DNA of 64,000 nt, from assembly GCA_012032345.1 (NCBI GenBank), contig JAAUQI010000013.1, positions 33,552 to 97,551 of the forward strand, read 5' to 3'. Positions 1 through 9,018 of this stretch are shown piece by piece. The position numbers were made by a program, and so were the translations under genes. This DNA is from Leptolyngbyaceae cyanobacterium RM1_1_2 (GTDB lineage Bacteria; Cyanobacteriota; Cyanobacteriia; Phormidesmidales; Phormidesmidaceae). The notes under the pieces were generated by a model. The model worked only from the letters and a program-made list of their open reading frames with translations. It had not been told where the DNA came from and made no database searches. How positions within the stretch are numbered: the stretch's first letter is position 1; every line of letters begins with the position of its first letter.

Positions 1-510
1 AGCAGTGGTCACAGCTCGGCCATACAGCAGCGGCAGACGACAAACGGTAGCCTGGGGATAGGCAGCAAGGATTTTATCTTCGGCGATCGCCTTTTGTCTG
101 CCGTAGTGGCTCAGGGGTGAGGGCAAATCGCTTTCTCGGTAAGGCGCGGCTTCGCCATCAAATACTAAATCTGTAGAGGTAAAAACGTAGGGAATTTGGG
201 CTTCAGCGCAGAGCTGAGCCAGCTGAACCGAGGCATCCACATTGACCGGATAGGTTTCTGTTGGATGTAGCTGACAAAAATTGGGCTTTGACTGCGCGGC
301 TGTGTGAATTACCGCGTCGGGCTGAACAGCTCGAAATAGCGTTTCGATAGCGTCTGAACTGGCTAGATTGAGCGGCAAGCGCAATAGGTGCGATCGCGGC
401 TGCCGCTGCTGATTATAGGTACCCCAGACCTGCCAGCCCTCAGCCTGAGCTTGCAGACAAACGTAGCTTCCTAAGAAGCCGCTAGCGCCTGTGACTAAGA
501 GTTTTGCCAT
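1..510 (-). CDS. RmlD-like SDR sugar reductase/epimerase, partial (3' end beyond window)
   Basis: The reading frame opens at ATG 510-508 and runs without a stop off the left edge, giving 170 residues. The N-terminus carries the Rossmann dinucleotide motif GASGFLG near residue 7. Further in are a TAAQSKPNFC-type segment, a TSTDLVFDG strand and a catalytic YGRQK-type Tyr-x-x-x-Lys. This order matches the extended SDR / RmlD family (dTDP-4-dehydrorhamnose reductase-like, NAD(P)H-dependent), whose members act on nucleotide sugars in the cytoplasm. The substrate cannot be told because the C-terminal substrate-binding part is missing. The gene lies downstream of, and on the same strand as, the VWA/PEP-CTERM gene, with a gap of about 75 bases. 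Family is fairly certain; exact reaction is not. Confidence 0.8.
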   Translation of the reverse strand, partial: MAKLLVTGASGFLGSYVCLQAQAEGWQVWGTYNQQRQPRSHLLRLPLNLASSDAIETLFRAVQPDAVIHTAAQSKPNFCQLHPTETYPVNVDASVQLAQLCAEAQIPYVFTSTDLVFDGEAAPYRESDLPSPLSHYGRQKAIAEDKILAAYPQATVCRLPLLYGRAVTTA

Positions 511-586
511 TGACTCTATTGTAGAAAAGCGCGGTAGGTTATGCTTACCGCGCTTGAACGAATCAACTTGTCGCATTCCGTAAAAC

Positions 587-1792
587 CTACTGACGCTGGC
601 GCAGACGGGTAGCTCCTAAACCACCAAAAGCCAACAGCCCCAAAATAGAAGCTGGTTCAGGCACGGTGACGCCACCTGAACCGCCATCTTCGTCAAGCAC
701 ATCTATGTTGGCAACGGTTTCGCCAAAACCAGCAGCCACTAGCCTGAGCGTGTCATCGCTGCCTGAACCATCGGAGGTAAAGGTAACATCAAAGACAACC
801 GACTCACCCGGAGCCACATCAGCAAAGCTAGGAGGATTAATGGACTTCACATAGCCAAAATCATCTCCTACCGCAATCAACGATATGTTAGTAAAAATGT
901 CGCTCAATCCCGTCGAAATTGCGTTAACGAGGTTGCTGCTATCAGACGACAGCGTTACAACCGAGCCAAAGCCCAGCTTGCTAACAAGATCTTCGTAGGT
1001 AGACCTGACCGAACTGGTTACCGCAAAAATTGGCACAACATTTGCGGCCTGCAACGCTTGTTTGACCTGTTCCACACTGGGATAGTCTTCGGCTGTACCC
1101 GGCGGTGTTCCTTCCAAATCGGCATCGCCATCATTAGGCGTCAAAATACCTGCGCTGACGCCGTCTCCCGCTTGATGAAAAACAGCATCAGTAGAAAGCA
1201 CTACGACGCTGAAGGCATCGCTGCGAAAGCCAATTTCACTAGCACCACGAACCCCCGTCTGCAGGAGAGCCTCTAGCTGGGCCTCAGGCACATCAACACC
1301 AGAACCCGTTGACAAGCCGTTGATAGCAGACTGAAAGCTGGCCTGATTGGACGTTAGGGCTAGCTCAGTTTGGTAAACATAGTCACCGTTAAAAGCGCTG
1401 CCAAAAGGATTAATTGGCTTGTCGATAAAAGAGCCAACGCCAAACTGCGTATCTGGCACCAGCGCTGTAATTTCGCTGATGAGATTGGGTACGAGATTGC
1501 GAATTATCGGTAGATCGTTAGCAAAGGAACCCGATAAATCTTCTAGCAAGAACAGATCAAGTTTAGAGGGAGCGGCCTCAAGGGGTACATTGACAGTCAC
1601 CGAAACGACCAGCGGATCTCCTGTATCCAGAAAAATATTGTACTCAGCGGGGTCAACTTCTGTCCCAGGCACTGTAGACGTCACCTGGCTTTGGGCCAGC
1701 GCCGTTAGGGGCAGAACACCCCAGATAGACGAGGCCAGCACCAGCGCTGCGGAAAATTGCTTTGCAGAAGACTTTGACAAACTTAATCCCAT
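587..1792 (-). CDS. VWA-domain PEP-CTERM surface protein
   Basis: 401 residues. A signal peptide of about 33 residues ends near ALAQS. A von Willebrand A / integrin-beta-like domain follows, with a MIDAS-type metal site DLSGS near residue 85. The C-terminus carries a PEP-CTERM sorting signal: VPEPAS, a short hydrophobic helix, then an RLRQRQ basic tail. In known PEP-CTERM systems such proteins are cleaved and anchored by an exosortase and end up at the outer surface or in exopolysaccharide. No exosortase gene is visible in this window, so it must be encoded elsewhere. The domain suggests metal-dependent adhesion, but the ligand is unknown. Start ATG at 1792 directly precedes the signal peptide. 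The upstream gap holds two perfect palindromes that could be operators. Confidence 0.85.
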   Translation of the reverse strand: MGLSLSKSSAKQFSAALVLASSIWGVLPLTALAQSQVTSTVPGTEVDPAEYNIFLDTGDPLVVSVTVNVPLEAAPSKLDLFLLEDLSGSFANDLPIIRNLVPNLISEITALVPDTQFGVGSFIDKPINPFGSAFNGDYVYQTELALTSNQASFQSAINGLSTGSGVDVPEAQLEALLQTGVRGASEIGFRSDAFSVVVLSTDAVFHQAGDGVSAGILTPNDGDADLEGTPPGTAEDYPSVEQVKQALQAANVVPIFAVTSSVRSTYEDLVSKLGFGSVVTLSSDSSNLVNAISTGLSDIFTNISLIAVGDDFGYVKSINPPSFADVAPGESVVFDVTFTSDGSGSDDTLRLVAAGFGETVANIDVLDEDGGSGGVTVPEPASILGLLAFGGLGATRLRQRQ

Positions 1793-1890
1793 GTCAGTTG
1801 TTCCTGTAATACTTCAGCAGAATTGAAATCCTGACTAGCTTTGAACCAGGCATAGGCTGAACCCACCCGCTCGCTGGTTGACACCCTAAA

Positions 1891-1904
1891 ATTGACTAGT
1901 CAAT
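1891..1904. promoter_or_regulatory. Perfect palindrome ATTGACTAGTCAAT, candidate operator
   Basis: A 14-base perfect inverted repeat lies about 100 bases upstream of the VWA/PEP-CTERM start. Its position and symmetry suit a homodimeric regulator. No regulator is identified. Confidence 0.3.
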
Positions 1905-2023
1905 CTCAATGCGAACCCGGATTTTGCCCAGTCCAACGTGCCGCTTTGGGCTAAAGCGGTGGAGCAGAAACCAGGACTCAATGGAGATTCTGGCTAGTTC
2001 AGTTTGTGGTATCTTTCTTTACC

Positions 2024-2059
2024 AGTTCTGCAGAACTTTGAGCGCAGGCCGCAGTTCTG
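2024..2059. promoter_or_regulatory. Palindrome AGTTCTGCAGAACT plus extra half-site
   Basis: A perfect 14-base palindrome (2024-2037) is followed within about 20 bases by another AGTTCTGC half-site, giving three half-sites in one cluster. Clustered half-sites are typical of cooperative repressor binding, but this is inference. It does not match the cyanobacterial LexA or NtcA consensus as I know them. Confidence 0.25.
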
Positions 2060-2344
2060 CACGGGTGCAATTTAGCCCAGAGCAGACCTCGGCTGTGATC
2101 GTTCGGACGAACAAAGGCAGAGGGCAGAAGGATGAATGAAGTGCTCTTCTAAAAAGGAGTTCAACCATCTCGACTGTCGTAACTAAATTTCTATCTGCTA
2201 TGGAGGCTCAGTAAGCTCATTGCAAAGCTAGCCCAAAAGAGCAGTTTGCATAAAACGCACGCTCTTGAACTCATTATTAATAGGAGTATTCGTAAACTGC
2301 CTGATTATACTTAATCTTTACGGTACATTTACTGACCAGCTAAT

Positions 2345-4879
2345 TTAAGGTAAAGCGGCTTTGGGATAGGCAATCCGTTTGTGGTTGTACTGCTGCCACA
2401 CGCGGACGAAAATATCAGCAATTACGTCCATGTTCTCGCGGCTGAGGCAAGAGTCTGATAGCTGTCCGTCTCGCCAGCGGGCGCGCAGAATTTTGTTCAC
2501 CATTGAGAGGGCTTCTTCGGGGGTGGCTTCTTTGAGCGATCGCAGTGCTGCCTCGCAGGAATCGGCCAGCATCACTAGGCCAGTTTCGGGAGACTGAGGA
2601 ATTGGCCCGTCGTAGCTAAAGTCAGCCTCACGTAACTCAATAGCAGGGTTAGTCTGAGCCTGTTCTTTGGCCTGGTGATAAAAATAGCTGATTAGCATCG
2701 TACCCTGATGCTCTGGAATGAAAGCCTGAATGGCTTTGGGCAGACGGTGCTTGCGGGCCATCTCAATGCCCTTGGTGACATGCTTTTTGATGATGTCTGC
2801 GCTCTGCCAAGGGTCATCAATCTCATCGTGCTTGTTGACACCGCCCATCTGATTTTCAATAAAGCCTTCTGGGTCATGCATCTTGCCAATGTCGTGATAG
2901 AGCGTTCCGGCTCTGACCAGTTCAACATTGCAGCCCAGTGCCCTCGCGGCGGCTTCGGCTAAGGAGGAGACAAACAGCGTATGCTGAAACGTGCCAGGGG
3001 CGTTGGAGGCCAAACGCTTTAGCAGGGGTCGATTAGGGTTGGCGAGTTCTGCCAGGCGAATTGGCGTTACTAGATCAAACAGGTGTTCGAGATAAGGACT
3101 GAGGCCAATGGCAACAACGCTCCACGCCACCCCATAGAGCGCCTGCAGCCCTGAAGCCGATAAAATATTGATCCAAACGGCGCTGGAAACAGGGCTAAGC
3201 ATCAGCGTCAGTACTAAATAGATCAGCCCCTGAGTGAGCCCAACGACGCCTCCGAGCAGGGCCAGTTCTTCACGCGATCGCAGTCTAGCAGCAACCAGAG
3301 CACCCACCAGAGCACCCGCTGCGCTAGCCGCCAGGGAAATACTGCTGAGACCGGCCCCAATTGGCAGCATAATAGCCAGCAAGCTCACAACAGTTCCGCC
3401 CAAGGCTGCCCCGTAAAAGCTGCCGACCAACAGGCCGACTGCAGGCAAACTCGCTGCCGGAAAGCCAGCAGCAATCAGCCCCGCCGTCCCCAGCGAAAAT
3501 AAAACAATAAGGCCATAGTCACGACGGCGCAGTCCGGGGGAGGAAAATTGCTCAACCAGCAGAAAGACCGATACCCCCCCGCTGACAAAAATGCCAAAAC
3601 CTACCAGCCCTAGCCAGTTGAAACGACGGCGGCTAAATTGGAAATGGTCTAGCAAGACAAAATCAGCCTGGGTGATCTTTTCTCCTTCACTGACGATAAC
3701 TTCGCTGGCGCTGATAGAAACTGTTTCTGGTTTGACCGCTTGGACTGTCTGCTCTGCCTGGAGCCGGGTACGCTCTGGATCTTCAATCAGATTAGGAGAC
3801 AAAGAGGCCATCAAAATTTCTGTTGCCACAGGCTCCAGCGCCACTGGCACGCTGCCCTGTAGCTGCATTTGAACAGACTGCCGCAGCAAATCGTCCGGCA
3901 GTCCCTGCATAATTCCCTGGCTTAGCATACGCTGCCCCACCAAACGCACGGAGCGCTGCAGCGATCGCCAGTCGGCCTCAGACAGCTGGAGAAAATCTTC
4001 GGTGAACGGAAACTCTGGATTGAGCCTGGCCTGACTTTGCAGCTCGGCCACTACCTGCTGATAGTTCTTACGCTCACGCTCAATCGTAACTTCTAAAATC
4101 TCAACCTCTGAGGCCGTTGACCATTGCCGATAAGCCAAAAGTTCACGCAAAGCCTGCTGCTGTACGGCGCTTGATAAGCGATCGCGCTGAGCCTTTGATA
4201 GCTGAGCCTGAGCGTCTGCAGGAGCTGTTTCGGCAGCGGGTACATCTGCTTGCTGATACAGTTGCCAAAAAGGCTGCCACTCGGATGCTTCAGCCTGACG
4301 AATATACTCTTGCGCCGTCGTTGACAAAACGTGGGTGGGGACAAAGGGAAAAGTACCGAGCTGCCGCCGCAGTTCGTCGCCTTCTATGAAGAAACCCTCC
4401 AGCTTTTTGGTCGAGGTTTGATTAGCCTCCTGATCTAGCATAAAAATCGGTAGTGCCCCAGTGCGAGCGGCCTGCTGCTTTGCTTCAGTGGCTTGCGTAT
4501 CCTCAACGGTGACGGTTCTAGGAGCAACAAAGGTTTGCGGAGACTGAGTATCTACCTGCAGCTCTGGCTGGTCATAAAACCTCTGACCGAAGACCACTGT
4601 AAGAGAAACAACAGCTAAAGCAAAGGTAATCTGTGGATTAACGCCCTGTTTGCGCTGACAGCGCCGCCGGATCGAAATGCGCTGCACCGCAGTTCTAGAG
4701 ACTACGCTAGCTATTCCTGAGGAGTCTTTTGCCGCTAACAGCTTTAATACGTGGCTATAGTTTTTAGCTGACTGAGGAGACTGTCTAAAAAAGCCAGAAA
4801 GCGATTGCTTAGGCGTTTTCCCCAGGGCTAACTGCCACTGTCGATCAACCTGACTTATCAACTGTCGGAGCAATTTCAT
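2345..4879 (-). CDS. 7TM-HD family phosphohydrolase (PgpH-like, putative c-di-AMP phosphodiesterase)
   Basis: 844 residues. Order: cytoplasmic N-terminus, one membrane helix near residues 80-100, a large extracytoplasmic 7TMR-HDED-type domain to about residue 405, a bundle of hydrophobic helices between about 415 and 600, and a C-terminal HD domain. The HD domain has the conserved HDIGKM motif near residue 664, preceded by LYHDIG, and a later PEHQGT histidine. Proteins with this layout hydrolyse cyclic di-AMP in Firmicutes (PgpH), and cyanobacteria have a homologue. The substrate is inferred from the family. Length is as expected. Start ATG 4879 gives a sensible N-terminus. A 256-base gap upstream holds no gene. 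Confidence 0.88.
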   Translation of the reverse strand: MKLLRQLISQVDRQWQLALGKTPKQSLSGFFRQSPQSAKNYSHVLKLLAAKDSSGIASVVSRTAVQRISIRRRCQRKQGVNPQITFALAVVSLTVVFGQRFYDQPELQVDTQSPQTFVAPRTVTVEDTQATEAKQQAARTGALPIFMLDQEANQTSTKKLEGFFIEGDELRRQLGTFPFVPTHVLSTTAQEYIRQAEASEWQPFWQLYQQADVPAAETAPADAQAQLSKAQRDRLSSAVQQQALRELLAYRQWSTASEVEILEVTIERERKNYQQVVAELQSQARLNPEFPFTEDFLQLSEADWRSLQRSVRLVGQRMLSQGIMQGLPDDLLRQSVQMQLQGSVPVALEPVATEILMASLSPNLIEDPERTRLQAEQTVQAVKPETVSISASEVIVSEGEKITQADFVLLDHFQFSRRRFNWLGLVGFGIFVSGGVSVFLLVEQFSSPGLRRRDYGLIVLFSLGTAGLIAAGFPAASLPAVGLLVGSFYGAALGGTVVSLLAIMLPIGAGLSSISLAASAAGALVGALVAARLRSREELALLGGVVGLTQGLIYLVLTLMLSPVSSAVWINILSASGLQALYGVAWSVVAIGLSPYLEHLFDLVTPIRLAELANPNRPLLKRLASNAPGTFQHTLFVSSLAEAAARALGCNVELVRAGTLYHDIGKMHDPEGFIENQMGGVNKHDEIDDPWQSADIIKKHVTKGIEMARKHRLPKAIQAFIPEHQGTMLISYFYHQAKEQAQTNPAIELREADFSYDGPIPQSPETGLVMLADSCEAALRSLKEATPEEALSMVNKILRARWRDGQLSDSCLSRENMDVIADIFVRVWQQYNHKRIAYPKAALP

Positions 4880-5135
4880 AACTCCACCAAGGCTATTGCT
4901 AATTTAACGCCGCTTGCTGCAACCCAATCTCAGTCATGGCAGGTGCTTCTTGTTAGGATTACCAGAATCTACTTCAAAATTCATCTGGCCTGTCAAAAAA
5001 GGAATCAGTCCTAAATTCTTTGCCAAAAGATTAAAAGCAAAACGCCTACAAGAACAACGGCTTATCTCTAGTTTAGTTGGAGTTCTTCTATCAATGGGGA
5101 GTGGTGTTACCCCGTCAGCCTCAGCATACTGCAGT

Positions 5136-5942
5136 TTAAGGTATGGCGATTGCGGGTAATAGGCGATCGCTTCTGTCTATGTAAGCGGGGTCAATGCCAG
5201 ACCACTGGGCAAACAGCCGCTCGGCTAGCTGCTGAATTTCTATCAGCGCTATTAGCCTTTCGTCTTTCTCGTCAGCCTCTTGGTCAGTAAAATCAAAGAG
5301 CTGCCAGACCAGAGGCAACCCCGGCTTGCCAATCTTGCCGCCCAGCCAGGCTCCGACCAGTGCGGCTGTCAGAGCTCGATCCTGACTAACGGCTTGAGTC
5401 CGGGCAAGGGCGAGTCTGTAGTCATCGGGGGTGCTCAGCAAAATGTATAGGGCTAGCCAGAAAGGCTGTAGCTGTGGCTGAGTTAAGGGCTGTAGCTGAG
5501 TCTGCACAGAGGAGAGCGATCGCGGCTGCTGGCAAGCTGCTTCAATACACAGCAGCGGTGGTCGCCAGTTTAGCTCCAAAGCCTGCATTTCAGCAGCTAA
5601 AATCCCTATGGGGTCAAATCGTTGGTAAAGAGGCTTTAGTCCTTGATTCAGGCCGAGCTGCCCCTGTATGCTCAAGTCCAAAACTTCGCTGACCATCCAG
5701 CAGGGAATCAAGGTTTTTTTTGCCATTGTAGGTTCTACAGCTTGGAGGTGCTGAAGTAGCGCCTCAGCTTTGGCCGGATGCTGGTACAGCAGCAGCAGCT
5801 CTGGCATAGAGACAAGAGCGATAGTGATTGGGCAGGCTGAGCGCGTTGCTGGGCGGCAATTGTCAGGCTGCTGTGTGCTCCAGTCTGTGATCGCCATGCC
5901 AGAAAGAACACCGCGAAATTGGTTCAACAATGAAGATGTCAT
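5136..5942 (-). CDS. Degenerate ADP-ribosylglycohydrolase-like protein
   Basis: 268 residues. The N-terminal QFRGVLSGMAITD segment and the C-terminal LTAALVGAWLGGKIG segment resemble the first and last conserved blocks of the ADP-ribosylglycohydrolase (DraG) fold, where a glycine-rich AxxGAxxG helix lines the site. The paired aspartates that hold the two Mg ions in active enzymes are not evident, and the first-block aspartate pattern is weak. It may be a non-catalytic member common in cyanobacteria. It stands alone on the minus strand. The family assignment rests on two short blocks, so a chance resemblance cannot be ruled out. Confidence 0.55.
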   Translation of the reverse strand: MTSSLLNQFRGVLSGMAITDWSTQQPDNCRPATRSACPITIALVSMPELLLLYQHPAKAEALLQHLQAVEPTMAKKTLIPCWMVSEVLDLSIQGQLGLNQGLKPLYQRFDPIGILAAEMQALELNWRPPLLCIEAACQQPRSLSSVQTQLQPLTQPQLQPFWLALYILLSTPDDYRLALARTQAVSQDRALTAALVGAWLGGKIGKPGLPLVWQLFDFTDQEADEKDERLIALIEIQQLAERLFAQWSGIDPAYIDRSDRLLPAIAIP

Positions 5943-6108
5943 AGAGTATGCTTAGCTTCAGCAGTTTCCCCCCAGTATGAGTACCCACGTTGAGTACCCA
6001 CATTGAACAGAAGACTTGCTGGATCAAGGTGGTGAAATTGACAGAGCCTTACTCGCCTTAACTCCCTGCTGTGATAGCTCAATTGTGATAGCTCAGACAG
6101 TCCCGACT

Positions 6109-6981
6109 ATGACTTTAGCTCCTCGTCTAACCGTTTCCAAGCGCCACTACTGCACTTTTAGCCAGCTTTGGACTCAATGGTTGCAGCTGGTCGCTCTCAG
6201 CGCGATCGCTAGCTCTCTAGCGGTAGGTGCAGCCACAGCTCAATCACCTGCTCAGCCCAGCGACAATAATATAGAAGACGCCAGCCCTACTGAAGCTACT
6301 TCTGCGACTCAGCGGCCAACTGCTAGACCCACTTTGCGGCTCAACAGCGAAGGCGAACCCGTTGCTGAACTACAGGCATTGCTCAAGCTGCTAGGACTTT
6401 ACAGCGGTGCTGTGGATGGAGTCTACAACGAAGCGACACAGGCGGCAGTCATCGGGTTTCAGCAGGCAGCCAGTCTCTCTGCCGATGGTATTGTTGGCCC
6501 CGCCACCTGGAATCGTCTCTTACCCAGTCCGCCAAGCGTTGAAAATCCACCCGATAGCGCGGCGGCGACAGCAGGCCCAGAAAACTCAGCCGCGATCGCG
6601 GCTGAAGCCATGCCCCCCAATCAGGCAACTCCCGTTTCGACTGCCCCGGCAGTGGAGGCGTCAGTCTCAGAAACCCCAGAATCCAGCGCAGTTTCCGAGC
6701 CATCGCCTGTTGCCACAGCCTCTGGTGCCCCTAGCACCCCTGCAACCTCTACTATCAGCAGCGCTGCCCCGGTAGAACTCCCCATTCTAAGACGGGGAAT
6801 GTATGGCCCCGCTGTAGCTAGACTTCAGCAGCGGCTTCAGGGTCTGGGGTTCTACAATGGCGCGATCGACGGTATTTTTGGCCCTGGCACAGAGCAAGCT
6901 GTCCAACAAGCCCAGCAGCAGTATCGTTTATCGCCCGACGGCATCGTGGGGTCAGCTACCTGGAGTGCGCTACTGCGCTAG
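6109..6981 (+). CDS. Secreted peptidoglycan-binding protein with two PG_binding_1 domains
   Basis: 290 residues from ATG 6109. A TTG 93 bases upstream would extend it, but the ATG gives a clean signal peptide ending near AATAQS. Two peptidoglycan-binding-1 domains follow, at about residues 75-140 (GEPVAELQALLKLLG ... DGIVGPATWNRLL) and 225-290 (YGPAVARLQQRLQGLG ... DGIVGSATWSALL). They are separated by an Ala/Pro/Ser/Glu-rich linker of low complexity. No catalytic domain is seen, so it is probably a wall-binding accessory protein in the periplasm. The TAG stop lies inside a CTAG that also forms the left end of a palindromic repeat element (6978-7051). Confidence 0.85.
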   Translation: MTLAPRLTVSKRHYCTFSQLWTQWLQLVALSAIASSLAVGAATAQSPAQPSDNNIEDASPTEATSATQRPTARPTLRLNSEGEPVAELQALLKLLGLYSGAVDGVYNEATQAAVIGFQQAASLSADGIVGPATWNRLLPSPPSVENPPDSAAATAGPENSAAIAAEAMPPNQATPVSTAPAVEASVSETPESSAVSEPSPVATASGAPSTPATSTISSAAPVELPILRRGMYGPAVARLQQRLQGLGFYNGAIDGIFGPGTEQAVQQAQQQYRLSPDGIVGSATWSALLR

Positions 6982-7051
6982 GACTGCCAGCAGTTTGTAG
7001 TTGGCTTTTCAGCGCTAAAGCACTGACTAAGAACTGAGAATAGCCTGCTAG
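6978..7051. repeat. CTAG-bounded palindromic repeat element, copy 1 (74 bp)
   Basis: The element starts and ends with CTAG and contains the shared core (GTAGTTGGCTTTTCAGCGCT followed by AAAGCACTGACTA). It fills the space between two convergent genes: its left CTAG supplies the TAG stop of the peptidoglycan-binding gene and its right CTAG supplies the TAG stop of the small membrane protein gene on the other strand. The hairpin core could act as a two-way terminator. Confidence 0.6.
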
Positions 7052-7329
7052 GGCAAGGACTTCCACTCGGCTTCTACTAGCCATGAGGGAATCGAAGTCG
7101 TCTCATCTGCTTGGGAAACGGCAACCCTGTCTGATGCATGGGCTGCCTGGGTCACGAACACCATGTAGTCTCCCATCAAAAAGTAGACCGACATCATAGC
7201 GGCAGCAGTGGAGGCCACTAGGAAACCCGCTAGCATCAGGGAAAATTCTTGGCCTTCAATCGCCTTTTCCATTAGCTGCAGTGCCCAGGCTACCAAACCA
7301 ATAACAATAGCCAAAATAAGAAGCAGCAT
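7048..7329 (-). CDS. Small membrane protein, two predicted helices
   Basis: 93 residues. The N-terminal LLLILAIVIGLVAWALQLM and the middle MLAGFLVASTAAAMMSVYFL stretches are strong membrane helices, followed by a polar tail of about 35 residues. I recognise no family. The stop codon is formed by the end of the repeat element at 6978-7051. A conserved small membrane protein is likely, since the helices are clean and the codon use looks like that of its neighbours. The function is unknown. Confidence 0.65.
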   Translation of the reverse strand: MLLLILAIVIGLVAWALQLMEKAIEGQEFSLMLAGFLVASTAAAMMSVYFLMGDYMVFVTQAAHASDRVAVSQADETTSIPSWLVEAEWKSLP

Positions 7330-7530
7330 AAAAAGCTATTACCAGACCTAGCTTCCGCCAGCATTACTACATTAAGCATCGTAACATATTTTAAGGAAAC
7401 AGGCCGACAGATGATTAAGAAATTCTAAGGAAAGTAAAGCTATTAGTAGCTAACAGGTTGACACTGGCTCCCCAATCAGGCGAGTGATGTCTGATTAGAG
7501 GTCTACTCTAGGGCGATCTGGTGAAGAAGG

Positions 7531-8301
7531 TTAGGCCAGCCGCATGGGGATTTGCTGTGCACTCAGATAGGCTTTGATTTCAGCCACCGTAAGCTGGCCG
7601 TAGTGTAGCAAAGAAGCTAGCAGTGCCGCTTCTGCCTGACCGACGGTGAGGGCTTCGTAGATGTGACGGCAGTTTCCGGCACCGCCCGACGCAATCACCG
7701 GAACGTCTACGGATGTAGCGATCGCACGGGTTAAAGTCAGATCGTAGCCTGCCTGGGTGCCATCGGCGTCCATGCTGGTCACTAAAAGCTCTCCGGCCCC
7801 CCGCTGCACAACGTCCTGCGCCCAAGCAACAGCATCTAACCCCGTATTTTCTCGACCGCCGCGCACGTATACATCCCAGCCGGGACACTCAGAACTATCA
7901 CGGCGGCGGGCATCAATGGCAATCACGATGCACTGGGCACCAAAGCGATCGCTGGCTCGGTTGATCAGGTCTGGATGGCGAACAGCCGCCGAATTGAGAC
8001 TGACTTTGTCGGCCCCGGCTCTTAACAATTTTTTAATTGTTTCTAAGTTTTGAATGCCCCCACCTACCGTCAGCGGGATAAAAACCTGCTCTGCAGTCCG
8101 ATAAACCACATCAAAAATAATATCTCGGTCTTCGTGGGTTGCCGTGATGTCCAGAAACACTAGCTCATCGGCCCCGGCCCGGTCGTAAATTTGAGCCAGT
8201 TCAACCGGATCGCCCGCATCTTTTAAGTTAACAAAGTTGACGCCCTTAACCACGCGCCCTGCCTTGACGTCAAGGCAGGGCAAAATACGTTTTGCCAGCA
8301 T
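7531..8301 (-). CDS. hisF: Imidazole glycerol phosphate synthase cyclase subunit HisF
   Basis: 256 residues, normal length. With HisH it forms the synthase that closes the imidazole ring of imidazole glycerol phosphate and releases AICAR in histidine biosynthesis (cytoplasm). The TIM-barrel motifs are all present: KRILPCLDV with the catalytic aspartate near residue 11, VGGGIQ, SLNSAAV, AIDARR with the second catalytic aspartate, and ASGGAG. hisH is not adjacent; hisC lies 27 kb away in this window, so the histidine genes are scattered as usual in cyanobacteria. Start ATG 8301. Confidence 0.97.
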   Translation of the reverse strand: MLAKRILPCLDVKAGRVVKGVNFVNLKDAGDPVELAQIYDRAGADELVFLDITATHEDRDIIFDVVYRTAEQVFIPLTVGGGIQNLETIKKLLRAGADKVSLNSAAVRHPDLINRASDRFGAQCIVIAIDARRRDSSECPGWDVYVRGGRENTGLDAVAWAQDVVQRGAGELLVTSMDADGTQAGYDLTLTRAIATSVDVPVIASGGAGNCRHIYEALTVGQAEAALLASLLHYGQLTVAEIKAYLSAQQIPMRLA

Positions 8302-8373
8302 GATTTTTCTACTCTGAGCCAGTTCATCAGATCTATTATGTGGGGCAAGTTTTCATTCGCACCCGTAGAGGAC

Positions 8374-8408
8374 GGAGAATCTCGGTAAACCTGTTAAGAC
8401 GATTCTCC
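8374..8408. other. Hairpin GGAGAATC/GATTCTCC between two minus-strand genes
   Basis: A perfect 8-base stem with a 19-base loop lies between the 162-residue unknown gene and hisF. There is no T-run, so it is at best a weak terminator or a processing site. Confidence 0.25.
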
Positions 8409-8417
8409 TACACGCTC

Positions 8418-8906
8418 CTACACCAGATTTTTCGCCACCTGCCTTTGAACAGCCCAGATTGCCGCAGCGCTGAGGCTACTGAACAGTGTACTGCTAGCCC
8501 AGCCCACCTGCCCGTTGAGCCAAAACAGGCTGCTGCCAAGGCCGAACAGGACAGTAAAGCTAGCCGAGACGCCCAGTGTAGCTCTAAGCGCCTGGGTGAC
8601 AACTAGCAACCGCTGGCTTGGAGATTCTCCAACTGCCAGCTGAATCTCAGCCTCAACGATCGCTTGAGCTGTTGCGTACCGGCTGGCATCGATCTGATAG
8701 TAGGTGCCTAGAGCTTCGTCTCGTAGCTGCGGCACTGACCGGATGCCGAGATGCTTAGCATGGGCGATCGCGTCGCGGATTTGCTTTTTGGTTGCCACTG
8801 GGCGAAACGTCTCAAACACCGATTCTCGGTAAACGCCCGTCACTGCCATCTCAAGTATTCGCTGGCTGATTTCAGCCGTAGATAGGCGCTGAGTTAAAGG
8901 ACTCAT
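8418..8906 (-). CDS. Conserved-looking membrane protein of unknown function
   Basis: 162 residues. The first 100 or so are polar and helical, with two LxxAxT/AxxxAxHLG-like segments. The rest holds two hydrophobic stretches (SFTVLFGLGSSLFWL and STLFSSLSAAAIWAV) that look like membrane helices. I do not recognise the family. It lies upstream of hisF on the same strand with a gap of about 115 bases, so co-transcription is possible but not shown. The function is unknown. Confidence 0.65.
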   Translation of the reverse strand: MSPLTQRLSTAEISQRILEMAVTGVYRESVFETFRPVATKKQIRDAIAHAKHLGIRSVPQLRDEALGTYYQIDASRYATAQAIVEAEIQLAVGESPSQRLLVVTQALRATLGVSASFTVLFGLGSSLFWLNGQVGWASSTLFSSLSAAAIWAVQRQVAKNLV

Positions 8907-8980
8907 CCCTAAGCTTCCGTAGGTCTGACTGCATTAATACAAAGTAATTTTGTACTATATTCGAGTAAATAACAAGGCAG

Positions 8981-9018
8981 CTAGTGCCGCCACCGCGTGG
9001 CCAAAATAGGCATACTAG
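8981..9018. repeat. Small CTAG-bounded palindrome abutting repeat copy 2
   Basis: The element begins CTAGTGCC and ends GGCATACTAG, which are near inverted repeats, and has a GCCAC-CGC-GTGGC stem in the middle. Its right CTAG (9015-9018) is shared with the next element, so two palindromic units are joined head to tail. Confidence 0.4.

Larger units (their letters stand above)
1793..2344. other. Intergenic region with two perfect 14-bp palindromes
   Basis: This 552-base gap separates the VWA/PEP-CTERM start from the stop of the HD-phosphohydrolase gene; both genes are on the minus strand. It should hold the promoter of the former and the transcription end of the latter. I found no convincing gene. 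It holds ATTGACTAGTCAAT (1891-1904) and AGTTCTGCAGAACT (2024-2037). A further AGTTCTGC half-site occurs near 2052, and a short AAGGATGA motif near 2128 also occurs as an array at the far end of the window. Confidence 0.5.

Noticed and set aside
1909..2139. Open frame of 76 residues upstream of the VWA gene
   Set aside because: Starts with a poor context, has many Arg/Ser/Cys residues and no recognisable domain; it covers the palindrome region and looks like chance.
4914..5159. Open frame of 81 residues after the HD-phosphohydrolase start
   Set aside because: TTG start with no ribosome site; composition is not that of a known protein, and it ends within the neighbouring gene's 3' end.
6016..6108. 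N-terminal extension of the peptidoglycan-binding protein (TTG start)
   Set aside because: The added residues are not a signal peptide, while the internal ATG at 6109 gives one.
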